DNA from: Cerasicoccus maritimus
Lineage (GTDB): Bacteria > Verrucomicrobiota > Verrucomicrobiia > Opitutales > Cerasicoccaceae
Length of the DNA: 46,511 nt
NCBI GenBank assembly: GCA_031296935.1
Contig: JAVDPD010000037.1
Span: 1-46,511, forward strand
Direction of reading: 5' to 3'
The notes under the pieces were generated by a model that saw only the letters and a list, made by a program, of their open reading frames with translations, did not search any database and was not told where the DNA came from. Positions 8,151 to 17,588 of the stretch are shown here, piece by piece (within the stretch, counting starts at the first letter, position 1; every line of letters begins with the position of its first letter). A program made the translations under genes and the position numbers.

Positions 8151-9530
8151 TTACTTGGTGGCGCTTTGCTGGTTCTTGGTTTGGTATTCGAAGGCACGGC
8201 GCTCGGCGCGGTCCTTCTTTGAGTAAACATCCTTGTCCAGGTAGTCGGCTTCCTCTTCCAACTTTTCATTGGCGGGGGCCAGGACCGAAGGGGCCACGAA
8301 GTAGTAAGATGAATTGATCTCGCCTTGCACCTGACGGAAATTTCCGGCGGCGGCCTTATTATCATTGGCGTCGGACAAGGCGATGCCTTCGATCGTCGCG
8401 TCGACGATTTTGTTGTCGATTACGTTCTGGACAACGTCTTCGCGGGCGGCTTCGTGGACCTTTTCTTCCATCGCTGCGTAGGTGATCGGCACGGAGATGG
8501 ATTGTTCGCGCACCTTGTCGCTGTTGACCGGCACGTAGCGCACCTGCACGTCGACCAAGTCGCGGGTTTCGCCGTCGGCGCCGACTGGGGCGTCGAGTTC
8601 CAGTAAGGCCAGCTTGTCATGGCCGCCGTAAACCTGCGGCAGACGGAAGCGCGCCATGTCGCCCTCGATCTCGGCTTCGCGGCCGAGGCTCTTTTTAATG
8701 CGCACGCCGTCCTTCGTCTTGATGATGATCTCAATATCGGTCGCCGCGATGCTCAGCGTGTCGCCCAGCTCAGCGCCGAAGATGCGCGGGAGGTCGCTGG
8801 CGTTTTCGACGAAGTAGGTGTTGCCCTGACCGGCTTCAGCGAGCGTGGTCATCACGTCTTCATTGAAGCCGCTGCCGAGGTCCACGGTGCTCACGACAAT
8901 GTCCTCGCCGGCAAAGACGCTCGCCAGCGCACGGAAGTCCGGGATCGTGCTCGGGCCTTCGTTGGCCTGCCCGTCCGAGAGCAAAACAATGCGGTTAATG
9001 TAGCCTTCGTCGCGCTTCTTGCGGAGCTCGCTCGCGCCGCGATTGAGGCCGGCATACATCGCGGTGCCGCCGCCGGACCGCACTTCGCGCAGAGCGCTGC
9101 GGATCTTGTCGCGGTTCGCGCTGGAGGCATATTGCGCCTCGGCTAAGGTGCTCGCGCTGCTGTTATAAGTGATCACCGAAACGAGGTCGCGTGGCCCGAG
9201 GCGGCCAACGGCTTCTTGCGCAGCTTGAATCGCCTGGCGGATTTTCTCGCCGCCCATCGAGCCGGAGTTGTCCAGCACGAGGCAGAGGTTAACCGGCGGG
9301 CGCTCGTGCTCTGAAATGATTTCGTCCGGGCGAATCTTAATCTGCACGACGACGCTTTCGTTCTGATCGGCGCGGACCACCGGGCGGTCGAGTGCGGCGT
9401 CGACGTTGATGATTTCCGCAATAGGCGGCTTCGGAGAAACCGCAGCAATCGTGCGGTTGGCAAAGGCGTTTCCGGCCAAGCCAGCCGTCAGCGCGGCCAG
9501 CAGGATGAGTTTGGTTTTAAGTGGGTTCAT
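8151..9530 (-). CDS. secreted von Willebrand factor type A (VWA) domain protein
   Basis: About 459 residues. The ATG at 9530 is chosen because it gives a clean signal peptide (basic NPLKTK, hydrophobic LILLAALTAGLAG, then ANAFA-type cleavage). An in-frame GTG at 9575 would add 15 polar residues. The VWA domain starts near residue 75 with the MIDAS motif in LVLDNSGSMGG, a conserved Thr in GGGTAMYAGL and an Asp in VLLSDGQANEG. The C-terminal half resembles the region after the VWA domain in YfbK-like proteins. It probably acts as a metal-dependent protein-binding module in the periplasm or at the cell surface. It stands alone. Confidence 0.82.
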   Translation of the reverse strand: MNPLKTKLILLAALTAGLAGNAFANRTIAAVSPKPPIAEIINVDAALDRPVVRADQNESVVVQIKIRPDEIISEHERPPVNLCLVLDNSGSMGGEKIRQAIQAAQEAVGRLGPRDLVSVITYNSSASTLAEAQYASSANRDKIRSALREVRSGGGTAMYAGLNRGASELRKKRDEGYINRIVLLSDGQANEGPSTIPDFRALASVFAGEDIVVSTVDLGSGFNEDVMTTLAEAGQGNTYFVENASDLPRIFGAELGDTLSIAATDIEIIIKTKDGVRIKKSLGREAEIEGDMARFRLPQVYGGHDKLALLELDAPVGADGETRDLVDVQVRYVPVNSDKVREQSISVPITYAAMEEKVHEAAREDVVQNVIDNKIVDATIEGIALSDANDNKAAAGNFRQVQGEINSSYYFVAPSVLAPANEKLEEEADYLDKDVYSKKDRAERRAFEYQTKNQQSATK

Positions 9531-9607
9531 GCCGACCAGTTTAGCAAAACCAGCCCGCCAAGTCGTCACCCCCACGTAAGGAGTTTGTCAGGATTATGTC
9601 AGGGCAG

Positions 9608-9622
9608 GCAGCGTGCCGCTGC
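9608..9622. repeat. 15-nt palindrome GCAGCG-TGC-CGCTGC
   Basis: Perfect 6-bp arms around a 3-nt loop. It is one of a set of same-sized hairpins in the window (others at 26245, 26661, 26682, 29067 and 29117). It lies between the VWA gene and the transposase relic. The flanks (GGCAGCGTGCCGCTGCACC) also match the copy at 26245. Confidence 0.55.
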
Positions 9623-9641
9623 ACCCAGAGTTTTCCGGGAA

Positions 9642-9978
9642 TCAGCCTTTCGGCTCGGGCTCACGCAGCGCCTCAAGCGCTACCTTATACCCATTCTCGC
9701 TAAAATTGAGAGTTGTGAAATTCCATGAAGCGCGTGTCCATCCGTTACCAACGAGCTTGATGACCCGCCTCTTGTCTGCCCACCAGTCTTTTAGGTGTAC
9801 TGCGGCGACTTGGTCTAGGGGTTCGATGCTTGGCCACAGTTTGTTGGCGGTGTGATCTTGGATGAGATCTCAGAGTTTCTCGATCGGATTGAGTCTGGGC
9901 TATACGGTGGCAGCATGATCGTGTGGACTCACTCGGGAATGTTCGGGTGCCTAAATGTCGCTTCCTCACAAACACACT
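9642..9978 (-). pseudogene. IS630-family transposase C-terminal relic
   Basis: Read leftward with corrected frames, this is the conserved end of an IS630/Tc1-type DDE transposase: HPNIPE(W)VHTIMLPPYSPD, then (L)NPIEKL(W)DLIQDHTANKLWP, then LDQVAAVHLKDWW and a short tail ending at TGA (9642-9644). The conserved Tyr-Ser-Pro-Asp ... Asn-Pro-Ile-Glu block contains the last catalytic Glu. At least three lesions are visible: two Trp codons changed to TGA and a one-base deletion between PYSPD and NPIEK. The N-terminal two thirds are absent and I found no terminal repeats. It is a dead fragment, not a mobile element. Confidence 0.8.
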
Positions 9979-10035
9979 GAAGCAAATAACGTGCTAAATA
10001 TCTCAATTTAGCCAAGAAAAGGTATTATTTAAGCA

Positions 10036-10062
10036 GCCGCGTCAATTTGGGCGCGGCTTTTT
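10036..10062 (+). terminator. rho-independent terminator-like hairpin (+ strand)
   Basis: GCCGCG (10036-10041) pairs with CGCGGC (10052-10057), followed by TTTTT. No rightward gene precedes it, so it may be a relic of the inserted segment or may block antisense transcription. Confidence 0.4.
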
Positions 10063-10071
10063 GCTGGGCGC

Positions 10072-10097
10072 AAAAAAACGCCCAGATGTCCGGGCGT
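10072..10097 (-). terminator. terminator of the PEP-CTERM gene
   Basis: On the minus strand ACGCCC pairs with GGGCGT around an 8-nt loop and is followed by seven T residues (A run at 10072-10078 on +). It lies about 30 nt beyond the stop of the leftward PEP-CTERM gene. Confidence 0.7.
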
Positions 10098-10123
10098 TTT
10101 CAGAAAAGTGGTTTGCTCGATAT

Positions 10124-10720
10124 TTATGCGGCAGCAGGGGGCGCAGTGGTGAGCTTCTTCTGTTTGCGACGACGCCAGACAAGAAAGCCCATTGCCAAGA
10201 AACCGAGGCCAGCAATATAGGTGGAAGGCTCAGGGATCGCGCTCAGGGTGATCGTGTCACCGGAAGCGAGGGTCCACTGGTATTCGGTGGCGTTGCCGAT
10301 GCCGAGTGCTGAAATAGTGGTGTCGTTGAAAGTCATGGTGAAGTTGATCGGCGAAAGGCTGGTGTAGCCAGCAGGCACGAAGAGACGTCCATTTCGCAGG
10401 GAGATCCAATTCGTGGTGACATTCACGCTGTCTGGGACACCTAAGCCGCCGGTGCCGAAGTCACTGGGTGCTGAGATTAACCCGTAACGATCGTTGTCGC
10501 CTGAAGGACTTGCTACCGATTGCAGATTGCCATTGCTGGGGCTGATGGACGGTGTGCCCACAGTCAACGTGCTGTTTGGGCCAACTGCGCCAGTCAGATC
10601 CAACGTTCCATTTACGTTGAAGATGACATCTCCACTTTGTTCAGTGACTTGAATCAGCACCATCGCGTCTGAAACCAGAGGCGTCAATGCCAGGGCTATT
10701 GCAGTAGTAAGTATCTTCAT
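10124..10720 (-). CDS. PEP-CTERM sorting domain protein
   Basis: A 198-residue exported protein. Residues 1-19 form a signal peptide (MKILTTAIALALTPLVSDA). The mature part is Ser/Thr/Gly/Asn-rich without cysteines. The C-terminus has the full sorting signal: IPEPSTYIAGLG, a hydrophobic helix, then WRRRKQKK. PEP-CTERM proteins are processed by exosortase and linked to the envelope or exopolysaccharide; exosortase is not in the window. A basic tail plus an Ala/Pro-rich extension follows the Arg cluster, slightly longer than usual. No clear ribosome binding site precedes the ATG. The protein's own function is unknown. Confidence 0.88.
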   Translation of the reverse strand: MKILTTAIALALTPLVSDAMVLIQVTEQSGDVIFNVNGTLDLTGAVGPNSTLTVGTPSISPSNGNLQSVASPSGDNDRYGLISAPSDFGTGGLGVPDSVNVTTNWISLRNGRLFVPAGYTSLSPINFTMTFNDTTISALGIGNATEYQWTLASGDTITLSAIPEPSTYIAGLGFLAMGFLVWRRRKQKKLTTAPPAAA

Positions 10721-11266
10721 GTGAATTAGGCTCTATCGCCTACGATTATAAGTCAATTATCAAATTTATCTATACGCCATGATTGAGTTAGCTAAGATGG
10801 AGCGCTGATGTGATGTTTAAGTTATATATCATCAGTGACTTATGGATTGTTGGGCTTGTTCGTCCAGTCTTTGTTTTCCGTTGAATGCTTTTCTTTCCTG
10901 TATTTATAAGCGTCAAAGCGCTGAGTGATCTCGTTACATTAGCAAAAGGAAATGGCTTTAGGCGATGGGATTTTATGATGTATGCTAGTGGTAGATTATG
11001 ATTTAGCTTAAATCGTTTTAACTGACGTCGGAGCTATTGTTATCTCTAATGTTAATTTTTCGTAAGTGATTGCAAATCAGTCACTTTAGGGCACCTGGGT
11101 TTGCTTTCACGAGCGAGGCGAAAGCGCTTTTATGTTGAGCAACGCCGCTCAGGATAAAAAAGCGCTTCACCTCAAAGGAATTACGCCTCATTGAGGGCAT
11201 GCGGTGTTGCTCTGTTTGAGGCACGGCTGCTAGCCCAGCCATCGAACTGAGCGCCTTGCCTATCGT
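10721..11266. other. AT-rich intergenic region without a recognisable gene
   Basis: 546 bp separate two leftward genes. I see no ORF with coding character. The proximal half (10721-11090) is AT-rich and should hold the promoter of the PEP-CTERM gene. The distal part holds a large imperfect inverted repeat at 11115-11173, listed separately. Confidence 0.5.
11115..11173. repeat. imperfect inverted repeat with nested hairpin
   Basis: GAGGCGAAAGCGCTTTTAT on the left matches, inverted, ATAAAAAAGCGCTTCACCTC on the right with small gaps. Between them TGAGC and GCTCA form an inner stem around AACGCC. It lies about 95 nt past the stop of the leftward 202-residue gene and could be its terminator or a small repeat element. 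Confidence 0.45.
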
Positions 11267-11875
11267 TCAATGGTTGCGCAATCTCGTAACATGAGAGCTT
11301 TGTCGTAGCGCCCTTGAGTGAGCTTTTCTTGGGTGGTGTTTACGGTGCCAGATCAACAGCCCGATCAGCAGCATAGTGGTCAGTAGTGAGTAGGCGTTTA
11401 TCGCTGATGTTAGCGCCCTCATCCATGAACGATGCCCAAGGGGATCAGTGAGCGGCTGATGAGCTGGTTCGATCGATTGAGAAACGGTCTTTGAGGGAGA
11501 GGAAAAAAACTGGTCAGCGTGGAACTCGACTGATGAATTGGGTGTGGTAAGAGACTCGATTGACGGAGCGGCGGGGCGTGCTTTTTCGCTGGGGTTCTGC
11601 AATGCAAGCGGCGACTGGCTATCGGCGCTGGCTGAAAATATTATCGGAATGCTCGCAGTGGTTGTATTGAACGCCAGCGCTGAGCCGGGAGGGGTAAGGA
11701 TGATTTCGCTGAGAGGCTGAGAGTCAGGTGTGATGCTTTTCTGGGGGGGCTTACTGGTTGGAATTGCGCCCGGGATCTGCATGGAGTCCTGGCTTCGATC
11801 TTCGATTAGGAGGAGTGCATGTACAGATATGGGGGGCAGCAGCGCCATGCACAGGGTTGGCAGTAGTTGGGTCAT
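11267..11875 (-). CDS. unrecognised exported protein with C-terminal membrane anchor
   Basis: 202 residues; no family recognised. An N-terminal signal-like segment (MTQLLPTLCMALLPPISVHA) precedes a Ser/Pro/Thr-rich, apparently disordered region. One hydrophobic helix lies near residues 165-180 (LLTTMLLIGLLIW), followed by a basic His/Arg-rich tail. The layout mirrors the PEP-CTERM protein next door, and the first mature residues (ALLLIEDRSQDS) loosely resemble its AMVLIQVTEQSGD. There is no PEP motif before the helix, so it may be a diverged or non-canonical sorted protein (inference). A perfect 9-bp hairpin ends 3 nt before the start codon. Confidence 0.55.
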   Translation of the reverse strand: MTQLLPTLCMALLPPISVHALLLIEDRSQDSMQIPGAIPTSKPPQKSITPDSQPLSEIILTPPGSALAFNTTTASIPIIFSASADSQSPLALQNPSEKARPAAPSIESLTTPNSSVEFHADQFFSSPSKTVSQSIEPAHQPLTDPLGHRSWMRALTSAINAYSLLTTMLLIGLLIWHRKHHPRKAHSRALRQSSHVTRLRNH

Positions 11876-11878
11876 CGT

Positions 11879-11903
11879 GGTTTGTTTTTAATGGAAACAA
11901 ACC
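11879..11903. promoter_or_regulatory. 9-bp hairpin immediately upstream of the 202-aa ORF start
   Basis: GGTTTGTTT (11879-11887) and AAACAAACC (11895-11903) are perfect inverted arms with a 7-nt loop. The arm nearest the gene ends 3 nt from the ATG at 11875. It therefore occupies the place where a ribosome binding site would lie, and no Shine-Dalgarno sequence is visible. Confidence 0.45.
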
Positions 11904-11999
11904 GAATGTCTATATATTTGATTGTATATATGTTTTGTGGATAAAATAAAGCCGTCGGCTATTTGTCGTTGGCATTATTCATGATGCCCATTCAGGCGC

Positions 12000-13067
12000 T
12001 TATGCGATGGTCACTTCTGGGCAGAGATAGACGTCTTGAATTGCATTGAGCAGCTTGGCTCCCTCGGTCATGGGGCGCTGAAAAGCTTTACGCCCGGAAA
12101 TGAGGCCCATGCCGCCAGCGCGTTTGTTGATGACGGCGGTTTTCACGGCGGCGCCGAAGTCATTAGAGCCCGAAGCGCCGCCTGAGTTGATCAGCCCTGC
12201 GCGGCCCATGTAGCAGTTGGCCACCTGATAGCGGGTAAGGTCGATCGGGTGGTCGCTGGTGAGCTCCGTGTAGACTCGGTCATCGATTTTGCCGTAATGT
12301 GACTCGCCCATGTTAAGCGCCTTATAGCCACCATTGTTTTCGGGGAGCTTCTGCTTGATGATGTCTGCCTCCAGCGTGACGCCGAGGTGGTTAGCCTGGC
12401 CGGTGAGGTCGGCGGACACATGGTAGTCCACGCCATCTTTCTTAAAGGCCGGGTTGCGCAGGTAGCACCAGAGGATGGTGGCCATGCCGAGCTCGTGCGC
12501 GCGGTGGAAGGCCTCGGCGACTTCGATGATCTGGCGGTTGGATTCCTCCGCGCCAAAATAAATCGTCGCGCCGACGGCGGCGGCGCCGAGGTCGAATGCC
12601 TGGTCGACCGAGCCGAACATGATCTGGTCGGGGTGGTTGGGGTAGGTGAGGAGCTGGCTGTGGTTGATTTTGACAATAAACGGAATCTTGTGGGCGTATT
12701 TGCGCGCCACGGACCCGAGCACGCCAAAAGTCGACGCCACTGCGTTGCAGCCGCCTTCGAGCGCGAGGTTGATGATGTTGGCGCTGTCGAAGTAGTCGGG
12801 GTTTTTGGCGAAGGAGGCGCCGCCGGAGTGCTCGATGCCCTGGTCGACGGGCAGGATGCTCACGTAGCCGGTGCCTGCGAGGCGACCGGTGTGGAAGATG
12901 CGGTGGAGGTTGTTGAGGACGCGCTGGTTGCGGTCGGTGCTGGCGGAAATGCGGTCAACGAAGTCGCCGCCTGGGAGGTGGAGGCGCTCCTGGGAAATAG
13001 TGGTGCACTGGTGGTTGAGCAGCGAGTCGGCTTCGTCGCCGAGATAAGCTTGGATCTGGTCGATCAT
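12000..13067 (-). CDS. fbaB: class I fructose-bisphosphate aldolase, FbaB/DhnA type
   Basis: It cleaves or forms fructose 1,6-bisphosphate via a Schiff-base lysine, without metal. The 355-residue protein matches E. coli FbaB, as I recall it, nearly end to end. Shared stretches include GRLAGTGYVSILPVDQGIEHS, GATIYFGAEESNRQI, KKDGVDYHVSADLTGQANHLG and NCYMGRAGLINSGG. The length agrees with the family (about 350). It is transcribed away from the class II aldolase gene, with 261 bp between the starts that must contain both promoters. In E. coli, FbaB is linked to growth on gluconeogenic substrates; a similar division of labour here is inference. Confidence 0.95.
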   Translation of the reverse strand: MIDQIQAYLGDEADSLLNHQCTTISQERLHLPGGDFVDRISASTDRNQRVLNNLHRIFHTGRLAGTGYVSILPVDQGIEHSGGASFAKNPDYFDSANIINLALEGGCNAVASTFGVLGSVARKYAHKIPFIVKINHSQLLTYPNHPDQIMFGSVDQAFDLGAAAVGATIYFGAEESNRQIIEVAEAFHRAHELGMATILWCYLRNPAFKKDGVDYHVSADLTGQANHLGVTLEADIIKQKLPENNGGYKALNMGESHYGKIDDRVYTELTSDHPIDLTRYQVANCYMGRAGLINSGGASGSNDFGAAVKTAVINKRAGGMGLISGRKAFQRPMTEGAKLLNAIQDVYLCPEVTIA

Positions 13068-13328
13068 CGTAGTGAGGGGTTGGCGGGTTTAATAAGGGGT
13101 TTTAGCCAATCGTAATAAGAATCAACAGCTGCGCAACCTTGAAATTGGGCGTATCTGGGCGCCGGGCGTGATTCCGCTGACTATTTTGTTGCCGGATTCA
13201 AGGATAGAAACGATAGTGCGCGTGCAGGTAGAAAACGCCGCTCGGGGTCTTAATTAATATTGATTTTAGCTCGACGCAGCATAAGCTGCCCTGTTTTCAC
13301 AAGCTCAACAACCAAAGATTAAGCAATC

Positions 13329-14360
<1,032 letters not shown>

Positions 14361-14385
14361 GCGGTTCGCAAAACCAACTTTTTCC

Positions 14386-14418
14386 AAGCCGGGCCCTTTG
14401 TGGGGGCCGGCTTTTTTT
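14386..14418 (+). terminator. rho-independent terminator of the class II aldolase gene
   Basis: AAGCCGGGCCC and GGGGCCGGCTT form a GC-rich stem with a short TTTGT loop, followed by a run of T residues, about 25 nt past the stop codon. Confidence 0.85.
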
Positions 14419-14610
14419 GTGTCGCCTTGGGACTGTTATCCCGGTTTGTTGCGCTTTGCAGTGTGTGGGCGATTAAATATGGTTCCCTGGTAAATGACGA
14501 TGAACCTCTTTTTTGCGTGCAATGGAACAACACAATAGCTAACAAATCGGGATATGTGACGAAAAATGCGGGCGCATTTTCGCGCATACCCTCCACGTTC
14601 GCAGAAAGAG

Positions 14611-15117
14611 ATGAAGGAATTCCGCATTACCAAATACAACCCCGACAAACGAGATGCGTCTGGAGCATATCTTGACCATGATGAATGGACCTCTTTCACC
14701 GAAGTCGGAACAAAGCTATCAGAAAAAGAATACCATGCGGTTGAATTGAACTACATTGAAGCGGCGATAGATCTGGTTTCAGACCAACAGATAAAAGAAC
14801 TCACAGTTCTGGGACTCGAAGATCACAACCGAAGCTCGAATCTCACTGAAGGCTCAAAAATAGAAGGAAGAGAAATCGAGGAAGTTCTTCGATCCCTACT
14901 CCGAGAAGAATACTGGTGCCGTCTCGAATCTGAAGAAGCCTTCATCCACATTGGATGGGACTACTACATGTTTGTAGGTGTTTCTGAAGTCCGGGCAGAG
15001 ACGAAAGAAAGCATTTTGGATCGAGGTCTTTATATCGAAGACTCTATCTCACCCTATCACCCAGACGAATGCGAATCAGGCGAGAGTGGCAACGGCATTC
15101 GCCGCGCTATCTCTTGA
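14611..15117 (+). CDS. unrecognised small acidic protein
   Basis: About 168 residues from the ATG at 14611, chosen because the conserved-looking block MKEFRITKYNP starts there; an upstream ATG at 14566 adds 15 residues of different character. The protein is acidic, soluble, and rich in Glu and aromatic residues (EEYWCRLESEEAFIHIGWDYYMF). It has no signal peptide or membrane segment. I recognise the opening from unnamed bacterial proteins but know no function. The gene is clearly less GC-rich than its neighbours, lies alone, and is flanked by about 250 and 150 bp of non-coding DNA, which suggests acquisition. An immunity-protein role is conceivable but unsupported. Confidence 0.65.
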   Translation: MKEFRITKYNPDKRDASGAYLDHDEWTSFTEVGTKLSEKEYHAVELNYIEAAIDLVSDQQIKELTVLGLEDHNRSSNLTEGSKIEGREIEEVLRSLLREEYWCRLESEEAFIHIGWDYYMFVGVSEVRAETKESILDRGLYIEDSISPYHPDECESGESGNGIRRAIS

Positions 15118-15267
15118 CGTTCGGCCTACGGCCTCTCTACGCCAAAACCTCAACAACCCAACCAACCCAGTAAACAACTACCCGACTGGAACCTTCTTAT
15201 AAGAGGTGCCCAAAAAGGGGGGACTCAGCCACCGCTGTTGATCGCCAATTTTGGCAACTGTCCGAGG

Positions 15268-17388
15268 CTACTCAGTCGCCGAGAGCGTTACGCGGTAAAA
15301 GCAGGATGCGCCTTCGGAAAGACTGTCGCTGACAAAGGTGACGGCGGAGCCGTCGCCCACGATGGCGTCACTCACGTTTTCCCAGCCGTCTGAGTCCAGC
15401 GTTTCGTTGCACTGCACGTAGTAGGTGCAGCCTTCGGCGGTGGCGAAGGTGAGGGACATGCCGTTGGCTTCGCTGGCGGCGTAGTCGTAGCTTTGCAATG
15501 CAAAGTGACTGCTGGCTTGGCTCGGCGAGGTGCCGGTGAGGTATTCGAGATCGTTGGTGTACCCATCTTCGTCGGGGTCGGCGTCGCCGCTGTATTCCAG
15601 GCTGCCGAGGTTCGCGGTTTCCCACCAGTCGGGCAGGGAGTCCAGGTCTGTGTCCACGATGCGGCGCAGATTCAGCACGCCGGCGGTTTGCACATAGCCA
15701 GAGAGCGAGTTGACTGGCGTCACGTTGTCGAGGATGCGGGCGATGCGCTCATCCATGGTTTCGTCGGGAAAGTTCAGCGCGGCAAAGGCCACGGCGCCGG
15801 TCACCATGGGCGCGGCCATCGAAGTGCCCGACATGTATTGGTAGGCATCCTCGACGTCGCGGTAGTGATAAACCGTCGCCGCGACCGGGGTAAGCTCCAG
15901 CAGGGATTCGCCGTCAGCCTTGGTCAGTTTTAGCGCTGGAATCCAGTCGTCGTCGTCCACGTTGAGCGTCCAACTGGAGGCGTTTAGGGCGTCGTCGGTA
16001 TTGTCATAAATTATCGCCGCGGTCGCCCCGGCGCTCATGGCGTTGGTCACCTTTTGCTGAAAGGTAATCGTGCCGCGCTGAATCAACGCTATCTGGCCGT
16101 CGACGTCCTCCGGGAAATCATCTTCGTAGCCCAGGCCGCAGTCGATCAAGTTGCCGCTGACTCCGTTCGAGTCGGTGACGCCGCTGTAGTAAAGCTCGGC
16201 GATGTCGTAGGTAGCGCCATCGATTTCGAGGCTCGATTGCAGGTCGACAGTGTCCAGCGGCGCGGCGGATAAAATGTTTTTGCCGGGCGCAGCGATGTCG
16301 ACCGTGCTGGTGCCGTAGTTGGAGAATAAGGCGAGGGCGTGCTTGGGGCCGGTTGCCGCCACGGAGATGACGTTCGCGACTTCGTAGTTCGCCGGGTAAA
16401 GCGCACTTGCGTCGTTGTCTTCGCCGTCATTGCCCGCGGCTGCGCAGAGCACGATGCCCGCGGCGTTCAGCTCTTCGATGGCCAGCTGCTCGGCGGTTGA
16501 GCTGGAGGAGCCGCCATAGGAGGCATTGATCGCCACAATGTTCACACCGCTTTCTTTCAGCGCGACGGCGTAGGACATGGCCTTGATGATGCTCGCGGAC
16601 AGCATCGTTTCGCCGTCTTGCGAAACCTTAAGCGCGATGATCTTCACTTCCGGGCACACGCCAATGGTGCCCAGCGCGTTGTCGCCCACGGTGCCAATGA
16701 TGCCTGCGACGTGGGTGCCGTGGTCGCCGGAGTCGGTTAGGGCGGCCGTCTGCATGGCAAAGTCGTAGCCATGAATGTCGTCAATGTAGCCATTACCATC
16801 GTCGTCGACGCCGTTATCCGCGATTTCGCCGGGATTCGTCCACAGGTTGTCGATGAGGTCGTCGTGCTCGATATCGAGTCCAGTATCGATGATTGCGATG
16901 ACAATTTCGTCATCGGACGAGTTGCTGAGCCGGCGGGCCTCGATGAAGCCGATGTCAGCACCGCTGGAGCCCGTTTCGCCATTGACGGATTGGCCGGTGT
17001 TTTGGAGCGCCCATTGCTGGGCAAACTGCGTGTCCGTGGGCGTGCTCAAGACGTGGCGCTCGTAATTTGGATCTACGCTGAAGATGCGCGAATCCGCCGC
17101 CAGCTCCGCGATAAATGCCTCCTGTGTTTGGCTGGCGTCGGTGGGCTGCGTGTGCCCCCAAGGCTGATCATTCCTGGCCTCGAAGCGCCCGGAGTCTTCC
17201 ATCTCCAGGGAGCGCTCGTTGAAAAATGCCGCCATCTCCGCTTCACTGACGCCTTCCTTGAAAGTGACGATGACGCCATCGTCGGCAAAGCTGTGGGCAG
17301 TCATCAGTTGCAGGGCGCAGGCAGTGTAGGAAAACCACTTCGTGAGGGGCTGAAGGTGGCAAGGTTGGTCCCGGCGTTCTCTCTTCAT
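15268..17388 (-). CDS. secreted subtilisin-family (S8) serine protease with PA insert and Asp-rich tail
   Basis: About 706 residues from the ATG at 17388; an earlier in-frame start at 17427 adds only an Arg-rich stretch. After an N-terminal signal segment (WFSYTACALQLMTAHSFA) and a short inhibitor-like propeptide, the catalytic triad is complete: Asp in IAIIDTGLDIEHDD, His in DHGTHVAGIIG, and Ser in SGTSMAAPMVTG. A protease-associated (PA) domain is inserted before the Ser (GQIALIQRGTITFQQKV). The C-terminus has DTDLDSLPDWWE and SGDADPDEDGYTNDLEYL, calcium-binding-like Asp repeats common in Verrucomicrobiota exoproteins, then a beta-rich end domain. It is probably an extracellular endopeptidase. 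Confidence 0.88.
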   Translation of the reverse strand: MKRERRDQPCHLQPLTKWFSYTACALQLMTAHSFADDGVIVTFKEGVSEAEMAAFFNERSLEMEDSGRFEARNDQPWGHTQPTDASQTQEAFIAELAADSRIFSVDPNYERHVLSTPTDTQFAQQWALQNTGQSVNGETGSSGADIGFIEARRLSNSSDDEIVIAIIDTGLDIEHDDLIDNLWTNPGEIADNGVDDDGNGYIDDIHGYDFAMQTAALTDSGDHGTHVAGIIGTVGDNALGTIGVCPEVKIIALKVSQDGETMLSASIIKAMSYAVALKESGVNIVAINASYGGSSSSTAEQLAIEELNAAGIVLCAAAGNDGEDNDASALYPANYEVANVISVAATGPKHALALFSNYGTSTVDIAAPGKNILSAAPLDTVDLQSSLEIDGATYDIAELYYSGVTDSNGVSGNLIDCGLGYEDDFPEDVDGQIALIQRGTITFQQKVTNAMSAGATAAIIYDNTDDALNASSWTLNVDDDDWIPALKLTKADGESLLELTPVAATVYHYRDVEDAYQYMSGTSMAAPMVTGAVAFAALNFPDETMDERIARILDNVTPVNSLSGYVQTAGVLNLRRIVDTDLDSLPDWWETANLGSLEYSGDADPDEDGYTNDLEYLTGTSPSQASSHFALQSYDYAASEANGMSLTFATAEGCTYYVQCNETLDSDGWENVSDAIVGDGSAVTFVSDSLSEGASCFYRVTLSATE

Positions 17389-17433
17389 GACACGCCTTCT
17401 AACCCGTGCGCGGGACCGAAGTTGCACGCACCC

Positions 17434-17451
17434 CTGGAGTGATAGCTCCAG
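17434..17451. repeat. 6-bp inverted repeat upstream of the subtilase
   Basis: CTGGAG and CTCCAG flank TGATAG, about 45 nt upstream of the chosen subtilase start. It may be an operator or a leader hairpin; a chance occurrence is possible. Confidence 0.25.
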
Positions 17452-17588
17452 TGATGCTCCGCGAGGCTTCGGCTACTAGAGATAACATGAAAAAGGCGTC
17501 ATCTTTAGTTTTCGCATACAAGCGATTGGAGGCTTCACTTTGAATTGTAGCCCCACACTTTATGTCCCATGAGCGACGTTATCGTTCG

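Noticed and set aside
12387..13115. 242-residue open frame antisense to the class I aldolase
   Set aside because: Low-complexity Val/Gly/Ala/Glu composition and full overlap with a gene that matches FbaB over its whole length.
14520..15160. integron cassette with attC sites around the GC-poor gene
   Set aside because: AGCTAAC upstream and GTTCGGC downstream of the gene are each one base off attC core sites, and no paired inner boxes are evident. The evidence is too weak.
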